From the NCBI GenBank assembly GCA_035573675.1, contig DATMAB010000015.1:1-64000 (forward strand): a stretch of 64,000 bases of DNA. The letters are read 5' to 3'. The notes under the pieces are model-generated. The model made no database searches and was not told where the DNA came from. It saw only the letters and a program-made list of their open reading frames with translations. Source of the DNA: Terriglobales bacterium. Lineage in GTDB: Bacteria; Acidobacteriota; Terriglobia; Terriglobales; Acidobacteriaceae. This document shows positions 44,654 to 51,456 of this stretch, piece after piece. How positions within the stretch are numbered: the stretch's first letter is position 1; every line of letters begins with the position of its first letter. The translations under genes were made by a program, and so were the position numbers.

Positions 44654-44704
44654 GCCGAGTGCTGACTGCTGATTGCTTATCGCTAATTGCCTATCGCTTA
44701 TCGC
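44654..44704. repeat. GCTGATTGCTTATCGC word array
   Basis: GTGCTGACTGCTGATTGCTT then ATCGCTAATTGCCTATCGCTTATCGCTC: an eight-to-nine-base unit repeated about five times. Same word family as 11265-11296 (in mutS) and 16761-16799. Confidence 0.55.
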
Positions 44705-44716
44705 TCTATTTTCCCC

Positions 44717-44744
44717 TTGACAATCTGCTATGCCATGTTATACT
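44717..44744 (+). promoter_or_regulatory. Strong sigma-70-like promoter without a downstream gene
   Basis: TTGACA (44717-44722), 16-bp spacer, TATACT (44739-44744) preceded by TGT. The -35 is perfect and the -10 matches five of six. On this strand there is no start codon with a plausible gene before the opposing polyprenyl synthase gene ends at 44910. Confidence 0.6.
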
Positions 44745-44772
44745 TAAATCGGCTTGATTGCCAACCGGAAAT

Positions 44773-44867
44773 AACTCCTTTGTTTGGACGAATTTGCCTT
44801 TAAGCTCTTTGAAATCAAGATTTTGCCCGACCCACTTCCGCTAACCCTTTTGCTTGGACGAACTTGC
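44773..44867. repeat. Two 25-bp direct repeats, 70 bp apart
   Basis: 44773-44797 and 44843-44867 agree at 21 of 25 positions; the shared core is TTGG-ACGAA-Y-TTGC. They lie downstream of the orphan promoter. They could be protein-binding iterons or part of an RNA. Confidence 0.55.
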
Positions 44868-44875
44868 AAAAAATA

Positions 44876-44902
44876 GGGGAGGGGGGGGAGGGTGGGGGTG
44901 GG
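44876..44902 (+). other. G-quadruplex-forming tract
   Basis: G4-A-G8-A-G3-T-G5-T-G3 on the plus strand, with one-base loops. It lies a few bases beyond the stop codon of the polyprenyl synthase gene, on the strand complementary to that mRNA. Confidence 0.65.
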
Positions 44903-44909
44903 ACGCCAC

Positions 44910-45791
44910 CTATTTCTTGCGTTCCACCAGGAACCGGGCCAGCGCTTTCAGGGTGGCGGCGCGGTCGCCGAAGGAGTCCAGCGCCCCGCAGGCCTCGTCC
45001 ACCAGGCGCCGGGCCATCTCGACCGACAGCTCCACGCCGTACAGGCCGGGATAGGTGGCCTTCTCGGTGGCGGTGTCCTTGCCCGCGGTCTTGCCCAGTT
45101 GCTCGGACGATTGCGTGACGTCGAGCACGTCGTCGGCGATCTGGAAGGCCAGGCCGATGGAACGCCCGAACTCGCGCAGGCGCGCCACCTGGGCGTCGCT
45201 GGCCCCGGCGAAAAGCCCGCCCGTGACGATGCTGGCGGTGATGAGCGCGCCGGTCTTCGAGCGGTGAATGGTCTCCAGCGTCCGGGCGTCGGGCCGCGTG
45301 CGCTCGGCTTCGAGATCCATCACCTGGCCGCCGATCATGCCGTTCACCGTGCCGGTGGCGACCGCGATTTCTTCGATGATGCGCACCCGCCGGTCCGCCG
45401 GGCACGCCAGGCGCGCCAGCACCTGGTAGGCGGTGGTCTGCAGGGCGTCGCCGGCCAGGATGGCGGTGGCTTCACCGAACGCCTTGTGGCACGTCGGACG
45501 CCCGCGCCGCAGGTCGTCGTTGTCCAGCGCCGGAAGATCGTCGTGCACCAGCGAGTAGGTATGCAGCATCTCCAGCGCCGAGCCCAGGTCTTCGATGCCT
45601 GCGGGCAGGGAACCGCAGATGAGCTGCGCCGCCTCCATCGCCAGGATGGGGCGCAGCCGCTTGCCCCCGGCGAACACGCTGTGCCGCATGGCGCGATGGA
45701 TGGAAGCCGGAGGGGTTTCCGCCGCCGGCAGCAGACGCTCCAGGGCTGCATCGATGCGCTGCCGCCCCTGTTCCAGAGTTTCAGGCAACAT
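44910..45791 (-). CDS. ispA: Polyprenyl (farnesyl/geranylgeranyl) diphosphate synthase
   Basis: 293 aa from ATG 45791. Trans-prenyltransferase with the first Asp-rich motif DDLPALD (84-90), KAFGEATAILAGDALQTTAY (~98), QVMDLEAE, and the second Asp-rich motif DDVLD (~223). The bacterial-type spacing in the first motif (DDxxxxD) fits farnesyl or geranylgeranyl diphosphate synthases; exact chain length is not certain. Divergent from the TMTC-like membrane gene; the start region was placed after discarding 55 upstream residues lacking conservation. Confidence 0.92.
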   Translation of the reverse strand: MLPETLEQGRQRIDAALERLLPAAETPPASIHRAMRHSVFAGGKRLRPILAMEAAQLICGSLPAGIEDLGSALEMLHTYSLVHDDLPALDNDDLRRGRPTCHKAFGEATAILAGDALQTTAYQVLARLACPADRRVRIIEEIAVATGTVNGMIGGQVMDLEAERTRPDARTLETIHRSKTGALITASIVTGGLFAGASDAQVARLREFGRSIGLAFQIADDVLDVTQSSEQLGKTAGKDTATEKATYPGLYGVELSVEMARRLVDEACGALDSFGDRAATLKALARFLVERKK

Positions 45792-45894
45792 GACTGAAAA
45801 GCCGAGTATAACAGTTGCCTTCGAGGGCCTTTTGGAGCTGCCTGTGGATGCACGCGAAGCTGTGCGAACGTCGAATGCAAACGGGAAAGCTTCC

Positions 45895-47580
45895 ATGCCA
45901 TGGCCGGTGAGACGCTTCCACTGGCCGCTTCTGGTCGTGCTTATGGCGACGGCCATCTTGTTCTTGCCGGCGTTGCGCTATCCCTTCGTCTATGACGACA
46001 TCCCCCAGGTTCTTGAAAACCCGGAGCTCCGCACCTGGAATAGCCTGCCGGGCTTCTTCGTGAAATCCCTGTGGTCGGAGGTGGGCGCAAAGGGAGGCTT
46101 TTACCGGCCGCTGTTCAAGACCTGGCTGGTAGTGAACTACCAACTGTGGGGAACGAATGTCGCCGGCTGGCACGCCGCCAACCTGATATGCCATTTGCTG
46201 GCGGTCGCACTGGCCTATGCGCTGGTGCTGCGACTGACCCGCGCGCGCTCGATTGCGGCGCTGGCGGCGCTGATTTTCGGGATCCATCCCAGCCGCATCG
46301 AGAGTGTGGTCTGGATCTCGGGCATCGCCGATCCCCTGATGTCGGTGTTCCTGCTGGGCGGGCTGCTGGCCTATCTGGAATACGTGGAAACGCGCCGCGG
46401 GTCATGGCTGGCCAGCGCCGCGCTGCTGCTGGTTGCGGCCTTGCTCAGCAAGGAGACGGCCATCGTTTTCGCCGCCGTAGTCATGGTCCACTCTCTGGCG
46501 TTCGAGAGAAAGCGTGAGCCTGAACGCCGGCGTGCCGCTACCCGGGCGGTGGCGTTATTCTTCGTCATCACCGTCGCCTATTTGCTGGTCCGGGTGATGG
46601 TGCTCGGAGCGCTCAGCGGGCGCCCGACCGAACTGCCGCTCTCCACCGTGCTGCTGACCGCGCCGTCGCTGCTCGGGTTCTATGCGCGCCAGTTGGCCGC
46701 CCCTTTCCGCGTCAGCCTGTTCTATGACACGCCCTACGTGCGGAGCGCACGCGCAGCCGAATTTGTAGTGCCGCTCGTCTTTCTGGGCATCCTGGTCACC
46801 GCACTGTGGTTGTGGGCACGAAAGGAGAAGTCGCCGGCCATCGCGTTCTTCTCCGCCCTCACGCTGCTCCCGCTGCTGCCCACGCTCGACCTTCGCGTCT
46901 TTCAGTGGAAGGAACTGGCGCACGACCGGTATCTCTACCTGCCGGTTCTGGGGTTCTCGGTGCTGGTTGCGCTCGCCGTGCGCCGGATCGGTTGGCACCG
47001 CGAGAAGCCGGAGGCGTTCTCCCCGCCCGCCCGAATCGCGATTGCCGTGGTGGTCCTCACGCTGATGGCCAGCACCAGCATCCATGTCCGTTTCTGGCGC
47101 AATCCTCTGGTCCTGTATGGCTGGGCCAGTGAGGTCGCTCCGAATAATGCCACCGCGCTGAACCTGTTCGCGCGCGAGCTGCTGGCGGCGAATCGCAAAG
47201 CCGATGCCCTGGCGGTGTACAGCCGCGTGGTTCATCTCGCGCCCAACTGGTGGGAGGTCCATTACAACGCCGGCGTGCTGGCGTATGAGTTGGGGCGCTA
47301 TGCGGAAGCGGAAGTCCTGCTCGGCCGCGCCATCGAGCTCGCTCCCCAAAACGCGGCCCAGTTCTACATCCTGGGGCTGGTGCGACTGGCGGCGAATCGC
47401 CCGCGTGCTGCTGAAGCTGCCCTGCGGCAGGCCTTGGAGCGTTATCCCAGCGGCAAGGATCTGCATGAAGCCCTGGGCAAGGCGCTTCTGGCGCAAGGCA
47501 GGCAGAAAGAGGCCGAAGAGGAGTTCGCAGCCGGGCGAACGCTGGCTGCGGGTGATGGCGGTCCTCAGGCCGCCGAGTGA
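45895..47580 (+). CDS. TMTC-like multi-TM protein with C-terminal TPR (GT-C fold)
   Basis: 561 aa from ATG 45895 (GGGAAAG upstream); an earlier ATG at 45790 would overlap the ispA start on the other strand and is less likely. About ten TM helices. The first extracytoplasmic loop has FVYDDIPQVLENPELRTW, then GFYRPLFKTWLVVNYQLWG; FGIHPSRIESVVWISG and LLSKETAI follow. These are the landmarks of bacterial relatives of TMTC O-mannosyltransferases (DUF1736 neighbourhood). Residues ~430-555 are three TPRs. It probably glycosylates exported proteins or lipids using a polyprenyl-linked sugar. It ends 16 bp inside the convergent pseudo-receiver gene. Confidence 0.8.
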   Translation: MPWPVRRFHWPLLVVLMATAILFLPALRYPFVYDDIPQVLENPELRTWNSLPGFFVKSLWSEVGAKGGFYRPLFKTWLVVNYQLWGTNVAGWHAANLICHLLAVALAYALVLRLTRARSIAALAALIFGIHPSRIESVVWISGIADPLMSVFLLGGLLAYLEYVETRRGSWLASAALLLVAALLSKETAIVFAAVVMVHSLAFERKREPERRRAATRAVALFFVITVAYLLVRVMVLGALSGRPTELPLSTVLLTAPSLLGFYARQLAAPFRVSLFYDTPYVRSARAAEFVVPLVFLGILVTALWLWARKEKSPAIAFFSALTLLPLLPTLDLRVFQWKELAHDRYLYLPVLGFSVLVALAVRRIGWHREKPEAFSPPARIAIAVVVLTLMASTSIHVRFWRNPLVLYGWASEVAPNNATALNLFARELLAANRKADALAVYSRVVHLAPNWWEVHYNAGVLAYELGRYAEAEVLLGRAIELAPQNAAQFYILGLVRLAANRPRAAEAALRQALERYPSGKDLHEALGKALLAQGRQKEAEEEFAAGRTLAAGDGGPQAAE

Positions 47581-47936
47581 GCCGCCTGCGGCGGGCCCTG
47601 CCGCAGGGCGGCCACGATGCCGTCGAGATCGTGGGTCAGGCAGCAATCGCAGGCGCCGGCATCGAGGGCTGCTGTCCACATCTCTTCATCCGCCACGCGA
47701 TGCGTGCAAACGAAGGCGACCGAAGGAAACTCCTGCCGCAACGCGACCAATTCGCCCAGGGTGAGCATCTCCAGATCGACGATGGCGGCCACGGCGCGCC
47801 GCTTGAGGATCAGTTGCCGCAATTCGTCCGCGTTGCGCGCAATCGCGACGGCGTCGAAGCAGGCGTAGAGGCGGATTGCGATCTGCTCGGCGGCCCGGGG
47901 GTCGCATTGTGCCACGACGATGGCGGCGCCATTCAC
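47565..47936 (-). CDS. Receiver-like (pseudo-REC) domain protein
   Basis: 123 aa from GTG 47936. The alternating beta/alpha pattern fits a CheY-like fold: AIVVAQCDPRAAEQIAIRL, AAIVDLEMLTLGEL with an Asp at the end of strand 3, and VAFVCTHR. The acidic pair at the end of strand 1 is reduced to CD, and the conserved Lys of strand 5 is missing (CCLTHDL). Normal phosphorylation is therefore doubtful. A Cys-rich C-terminal segment (GACDCC) is unusual and might bind metal. Eight bases downstream of xseB on the same strand. Confidence 0.6.
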   Translation of the reverse strand: MNGAAIVVAQCDPRAAEQIAIRLYACFDAVAIARNADELRQLILKRRAVAAIVDLEMLTLGELVALRQEFPSVAFVCTHRVADEEMWTAALDAGACDCCLTHDLDGIVAALRQGPPQAAHSAA

Positions 47937-47944
47937 CTGGCCCT

Positions 47945-48217
47945 CTATTTGCGCGAGCCCTTGCCCGCGGGCTTTTCGGATTCGTCCAGAAAAGGCTCGG
48001 CCTGCAGCCTGCCGTTCTGCTTCAGCAGGATCTCGATCCTGCCTTCGGCGGCTTCCAGTTCCTTGCGGCAAGCCCCGGAAAGAGTCACGCCCTCTTCGAA
48101 GAGCGCCAGCGCTTTTTCGAGCGGGACGTCGCCCTTCTCGAGTTCGTCCACGATCTTTTCCAGGCGCGCGAGGCTGTCTTCGAATTTCGGCAAGGGAATC
48201 TCTCCGAATGCGCCCAT
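47945..48217 (-). CDS. xseB: Exodeoxyribonuclease VII small subunit
   Basis: 90 aa from ATG 48217. The short helical XseB pattern is clear: FEDSLARLEKIVDELEKGDV, PLEKALALFEEGVTLSGACR, EAAEGRIEILLK. It associates with XseA to degrade single-stranded DNA. xseA is not in the window. The tail is Lys/Gly-rich. It lies 37 bp downstream of the homocysteine methyltransferase/MTHFR gene. Confidence 0.93.
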   Translation of the reverse strand: MGAFGEIPLPKFEDSLARLEKIVDELEKGDVPLEKALALFEEGVTLSGACRKELEAAEGRIEILLKQNGRLQAEPFLDESEKPAGKGSRK

Positions 48218-48254
48218 TGTAGCGCCAATCTCAGGCGGTGAGACGGGAATCGTC

Positions 48255-50129
48255 TCAGACGGTGGCCGGCCGCGGCCGGCCCAGGACTTCCAGCACGTCC
48301 ACGGCGGCGTGGTAGCGTCCCAGCGGAGCGCTGACTTGCGCACCTTGCACCATGGGTCGCACGGCCTGCAGCATCTCGCGCGCGATCTCGATGCCCTCGG
48401 CGCGAGCCGATTCGGCATTGGACGCGCGCCCCATGCGCTCGAAGATGGCGTCGGGCACGGTGATGCGCAGCTCGATCTTCATGAACTCGGCGTTGCGCAC
48501 GCTCACCAGCGGCCAGATGCCGGCGATGATGGGGATGCGGCAGTGCTCGACGCGTCGCAGGAACTCTTCCAGCAGCGTGACGTCGAACACCGGTTGGGTG
48601 ACGCAGAACTGGGCTCCGGCTTCCACCTTGTACTGGAAGCGGCGGACCTCTTCTTCCAGGTTGGGAGCGCCGGGATTGGCGCCGCAGCCGATTACGAACG
48701 AAGTGGCGCTGCCCACGGGGTTGGCGCCGATATCCAACCCGCAGTTCAGATTGTGCACGATGTTCACCAGGCCAATGGCGTCCACGTCAAAGACCGCGGT
48801 GGCATCCGGGTAATTGCCCAGCTTGGGCGGGTCGCCGGTGATGCAGATCAGGTTGCGGATGCCGATGGCCGAGGCGCCCAGCAGGTCCGACTGGATGCTG
48901 AGCACGTTGCGGTCGCGGCAGGTGTAGTGCAGCACGGCTTCGATTCCGACCTGCTGCTGGATCAGGATGGCCAGCGACTGGGCGCTCATGCGAGCCGAAG
49001 CGCGCGGGCTGTCGGGGATGTTGATGGCGTCCACACCCGCGGCCTTCAGGAGCCGCGCGCCGGCAACCTCCTTTTCCGGATTAGAGCCCTTGGGCGGGAC
49101 GATTTCGACGAAGGTGACGAATTCACCGGTTTCCAGCTTGCGACCCAGGCTGGAACGCTCGGCGAGCGGCGGTGCTTCGACGGTGGCTTCCGTGCGGGCG
49201 GCGCGCGCCACCGGGAACGAAGCCGCCTTGGCTTCGCCCGCGCGCAGCACGGAGCGCATGGCGCGGATGTGGTCGGGCGTGGTCCCGCAGCATCCGCCCA
49301 CCAGTTGCACGCCGGCACGCAGGAACTTGCGGGTGTAGCTGGCCATGTACTCGGGCGAGCACAGGTAGATGTTGCGGCCTTCGACGGCACGCGGCATGCC
49401 GGCGTTGGGTTGCGCGGCCAGCGGCAGGCTGGTGACCTGGCGCACCCGCTCCAGCGCGCCCAGCATGGCGACCGGGCCGACGCTGCAATTGCAACCCGCC
49501 ACGTCCACGCCCCACTCGGTGAGCTTGGCGGCGAAGCTCTCCGGGCTGGCGCCATCCAGGCAGTTGCCCTCTTCGTCGATGGTGACCTGCGCGACCACGG
49601 GAACCGAAGCGTCCACGTCGCGCGCGGCCCGAATGGCCTGATGCAGTTCTTCCAGGTAGCCGAAGGTCTCGAGCATGAGCAGGTCTACGCCGCCTTCCAC
49701 CAGCGCCGCGATCTGCTCGCGAAAGGCGGCGCGGGCCTCGTCGAAGGAGGTGGGACCCAGGGGCTCGATGCGCACGCCCAGCGGTCCGACGGAGCCGGCG
49801 ACGAAGGGCCGCGTGGCCTTGCGGGCCGCGTCGCTGTCGGCGATCTCGCGGGCCAGGCGCGCGCCCGCCAGATTGATTTCGCGCACGCGGTCGCCCAGCC
49901 CGTAGCGCGTCAGGCGAAAGGAGTTCGCCCCGAAGGTGTTGGTTTCGATGATCTCTGCGCCGGAGGCCAGGTAGTCGCGATGGACCTCGCGGATCAGGTC
50001 CGGTTGGGAGAGATTCAGCTCGTCGTAACAGCGGTTGATGAACACACCGCGGGCATAGAGGAGGGTGCCCATGGCGCCGTCGCCGAGGATGGGACCTTTC
50101 TGCAGGCGTTCCAGGAATGCCGCGGCCAT
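48255..50129 (-). CDS. Bifunctional homocysteine S-methyltransferase / methylenetetrahydrofolate reductase
   Basis: 624 aa from ATG 50129. Residues ~1-300 form a homocysteine methyltransferase domain with GDGAMGTLLYARG (~14), ETNTFGANSFRL (~60), the zinc Cys in AGCNCSVGP (~200) and the GGCCGTTPDHIRAM pair (~265). Residues ~325-610 form a MetF-type reductase: VEIVPPKGSNPEKE, NIPDSPRASARMS, LICITGDPPKLGNYPDATAVFD, and TQPVFD. This is the arrangement of Bacillus YitJ. It makes methyl-THF and transfers methyl groups to homocysteine. No riboswitch was seen in the 135-bp divergent leader. Confidence 0.93.
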   Translation of the reverse strand: MAAAFLERLQKGPILGDGAMGTLLYARGVFINRCYDELNLSQPDLIREVHRDYLASGAEIIETNTFGANSFRLTRYGLGDRVREINLAGARLAREIADSDAARKATRPFVAGSVGPLGVRIEPLGPTSFDEARAAFREQIAALVEGGVDLLMLETFGYLEELHQAIRAARDVDASVPVVAQVTIDEEGNCLDGASPESFAAKLTEWGVDVAGCNCSVGPVAMLGALERVRQVTSLPLAAQPNAGMPRAVEGRNIYLCSPEYMASYTRKFLRAGVQLVGGCCGTTPDHIRAMRSVLRAGEAKAASFPVARAARTEATVEAPPLAERSSLGRKLETGEFVTFVEIVPPKGSNPEKEVAGARLLKAAGVDAINIPDSPRASARMSAQSLAILIQQQVGIEAVLHYTCRDRNVLSIQSDLLGASAIGIRNLICITGDPPKLGNYPDATAVFDVDAIGLVNIVHNLNCGLDIGANPVGSATSFVIGCGANPGAPNLEEEVRRFQYKVEAGAQFCVTQPVFDVTLLEEFLRRVEHCRIPIIAGIWPLVSVRNAEFMKIELRITVPDAIFERMGRASNAESARAEGIEIAREMLQAVRPMVQGAQVSAPLGRYHAAVDVLEVLGRPRPATV

Positions 50130-50206
50130 GGTGGGCAGAATACCGGAACGTGGCTGGCTGCGACAAAGGCGGCGCAGCCAACGGCTGCCCTCGGGCGCTG
50201 CTCTGC

Positions 50207-50212
50207 TATAAT
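50207..50212 (+). promoter_or_regulatory. Candidate -10 box (TATAAT) for the beta-propeller lipoprotein gene
   Basis: TATAAT at 50207-50212 lies 52 bp before the TTG start. The sequence 17 bp upstream (GCTGCC) is a weak -35, so this is a partial promoter call. Confidence 0.35.
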
Positions 50213-50264
50213 CGCCGCTTTGACAGCGCAAATCATCTGGCCTTCATCGCACGGAGCCCGACTT

Positions 50265-51449
50265 TTGAAGCGTGCCGTCAGTTTTGTCCCCGTTTTGCTC
50301 CTGAGCATCCTGTTCGCGGCCTGTGGGGCGGGGACTCCGCCTTCGCAGGAGCCGACCACCAGCCAACTCAGCAACCGGGCGTTGGTGGCCAACCAATTTT
50401 CCAGCGTCGTCAACATCATGAACGGCGACAACGACACCGTTTCGACGTTCACGGTCCCGGCGGGCACGAACCCGTCCATGATCGTTGTCTCTCCGGACAA
50501 GCGGTTCTCGGCCATTTTCAACAGCTTCGACAATACCCTGAGCATCATCAACAACGCCGAGGAATTCCGGCTGGGCACCGTGAGTCTGGGGGCCTTCAGC
50601 GAAAGCATGGCCTTCTCGCCGGACGGAAATAAGTTGTATGCGGCAGTGCGGAACGCGGCCGCGGTCGTGATTCTGACCATCGCAGCGGACAACACGGCCA
50701 CCAGCACGTCCGTAACGATTCCAGCCGCCCGACGGCTCGTGGTGAGCGGTAACGGCAACCGCGTGCTGGTGTTCAGCGACGGGCTGGACACGGTCTCCGT
50801 CATCGATGCCACGAACAGCAACGCCATTACGACCGTGGCGGGATTCGACCGGCCGACCTGGGCGGTGTTCTCCAACGACAACGCCACCGCCTGGGTCCTG
50901 AACTGCGGGCCGGAGTGCGGCGGCACGCAAGCCAGCATCGTGGCCCTGGACATGGGTACGTTGACCCTGGGCACGCCGGTTCCGGTGCCGGCGGCGACCA
51001 TCGGGCTGCTGAGCGGAAGTCAGTTGTGGGTGGCGGGAACGGAGCCGGGCGCCCTCTGCAATGCGGGCACGACGTTTTCCGCGTGCGGCAAGCTGACGGC
51101 GCTGAATGTGCCCGCCCTCACTCTGGCAACGCCCGCGGGCGGCGTGGACATCGTCGACGGCTTCCACCACGCCATGGAAATGGGAACCAACAACAAGCTG
51201 TTCATCGCTTCGCGCACCTGCCGCAACCTTTCCGAAGGATGTCTTTCCATCGTCAATACTTCGAACAACTCGGTCGTGGTGAGCGTGGCAGACGGTGATG
51301 TGACCGGCCTGGCGGCCATTCCCGGCCGCGACGTGGTCTACGTGGCGGAAGGCGGCGAACTGCGCATCTACGATACGTCCACCAGCGCCTTGCAGAGCCG
51401 GCAGGTCGACTTCGTAGGCCACATCGCCGACGTCAAGAGCATCGACTAG
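50265..51449 (+). CDS. YncE-like seven-bladed beta-propeller lipoprotein
   Basis: 394 aa. The start is TTG 50265, with GGAG about ten bases upstream. It gives MKRAVSFVPVLLLSILFAAC with lipobox Cys20. The remainder is a repeated propeller pattern (VVSPDKRFSAIFNSFDNTLS, MAFSPDGNKLYAAVRNAAAV, VSGNGNRVLVFSDGLDTVSV), as in YncE/YVTN-family proteins. Two Cys pairs in later blades (CGPECGG; CNAGTTFSACG) may be disulfides. It probably acts as a periplasmic or surface binding scaffold. The apparent open frame far upstream of this start is antisense to the metF-type gene and is not coding. Confidence 0.8.
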   Translation: MKRAVSFVPVLLLSILFAACGAGTPPSQEPTTSQLSNRALVANQFSSVVNIMNGDNDTVSTFTVPAGTNPSMIVVSPDKRFSAIFNSFDNTLSIINNAEEFRLGTVSLGAFSESMAFSPDGNKLYAAVRNAAAVVILTIAADNTATSTSVTIPAARRLVVSGNGNRVLVFSDGLDTVSVIDATNSNAITTVAGFDRPTWAVFSNDNATAWVLNCGPECGGTQASIVALDMGTLTLGTPVPVPAATIGLLSGSQLWVAGTEPGALCNAGTTFSACGKLTALNVPALTLATPAGGVDIVDGFHHAMEMGTNNKLFIASRTCRNLSEGCLSIVNTSNNSVVVSVADGDVTGLAAIPGRDVVYVAEGGELRIYDTSTSALQSRQVDFVGHIADVKSID

Positions 51450-51456
51450 GCTGCAG

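Larger units (their letters stand above)
44544..44909. other. 366-bp gene-free spacer with orphan promoter, direct repeats and G-rich tract
   Basis: 44654-44704 is a GCTGACTGCTGATTGCTTATCG word array. 44717-44744 is a promoter reading right with no gene in front of it. 44773-44797 and 44843-44867 are 25-bp direct repeats. 44876-44902 is a G-tract array. The middle part is much richer in A+T than its surroundings. A small RNA is possible but unproven. Confidence 0.5.

Noticed and set aside
44773-44867. CRISPR-like repeat pair
   Set aside because: Only two imperfect copies, no further spacer-repeat units and no cas genes; kept as direct repeats only.
47577-50231. Very long plus-strand open frame running into the beta-propeller gene (1290 codons in all)
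   Set aside because: Up to about 50220 it is antisense to the xseB and homocysteine methyltransferase/MTHFR genes, is His/Arg/Gln-rich without motifs, and is open only because of GC-rich third positions. The real gene starts at 50265 with a lipoprotein signal.
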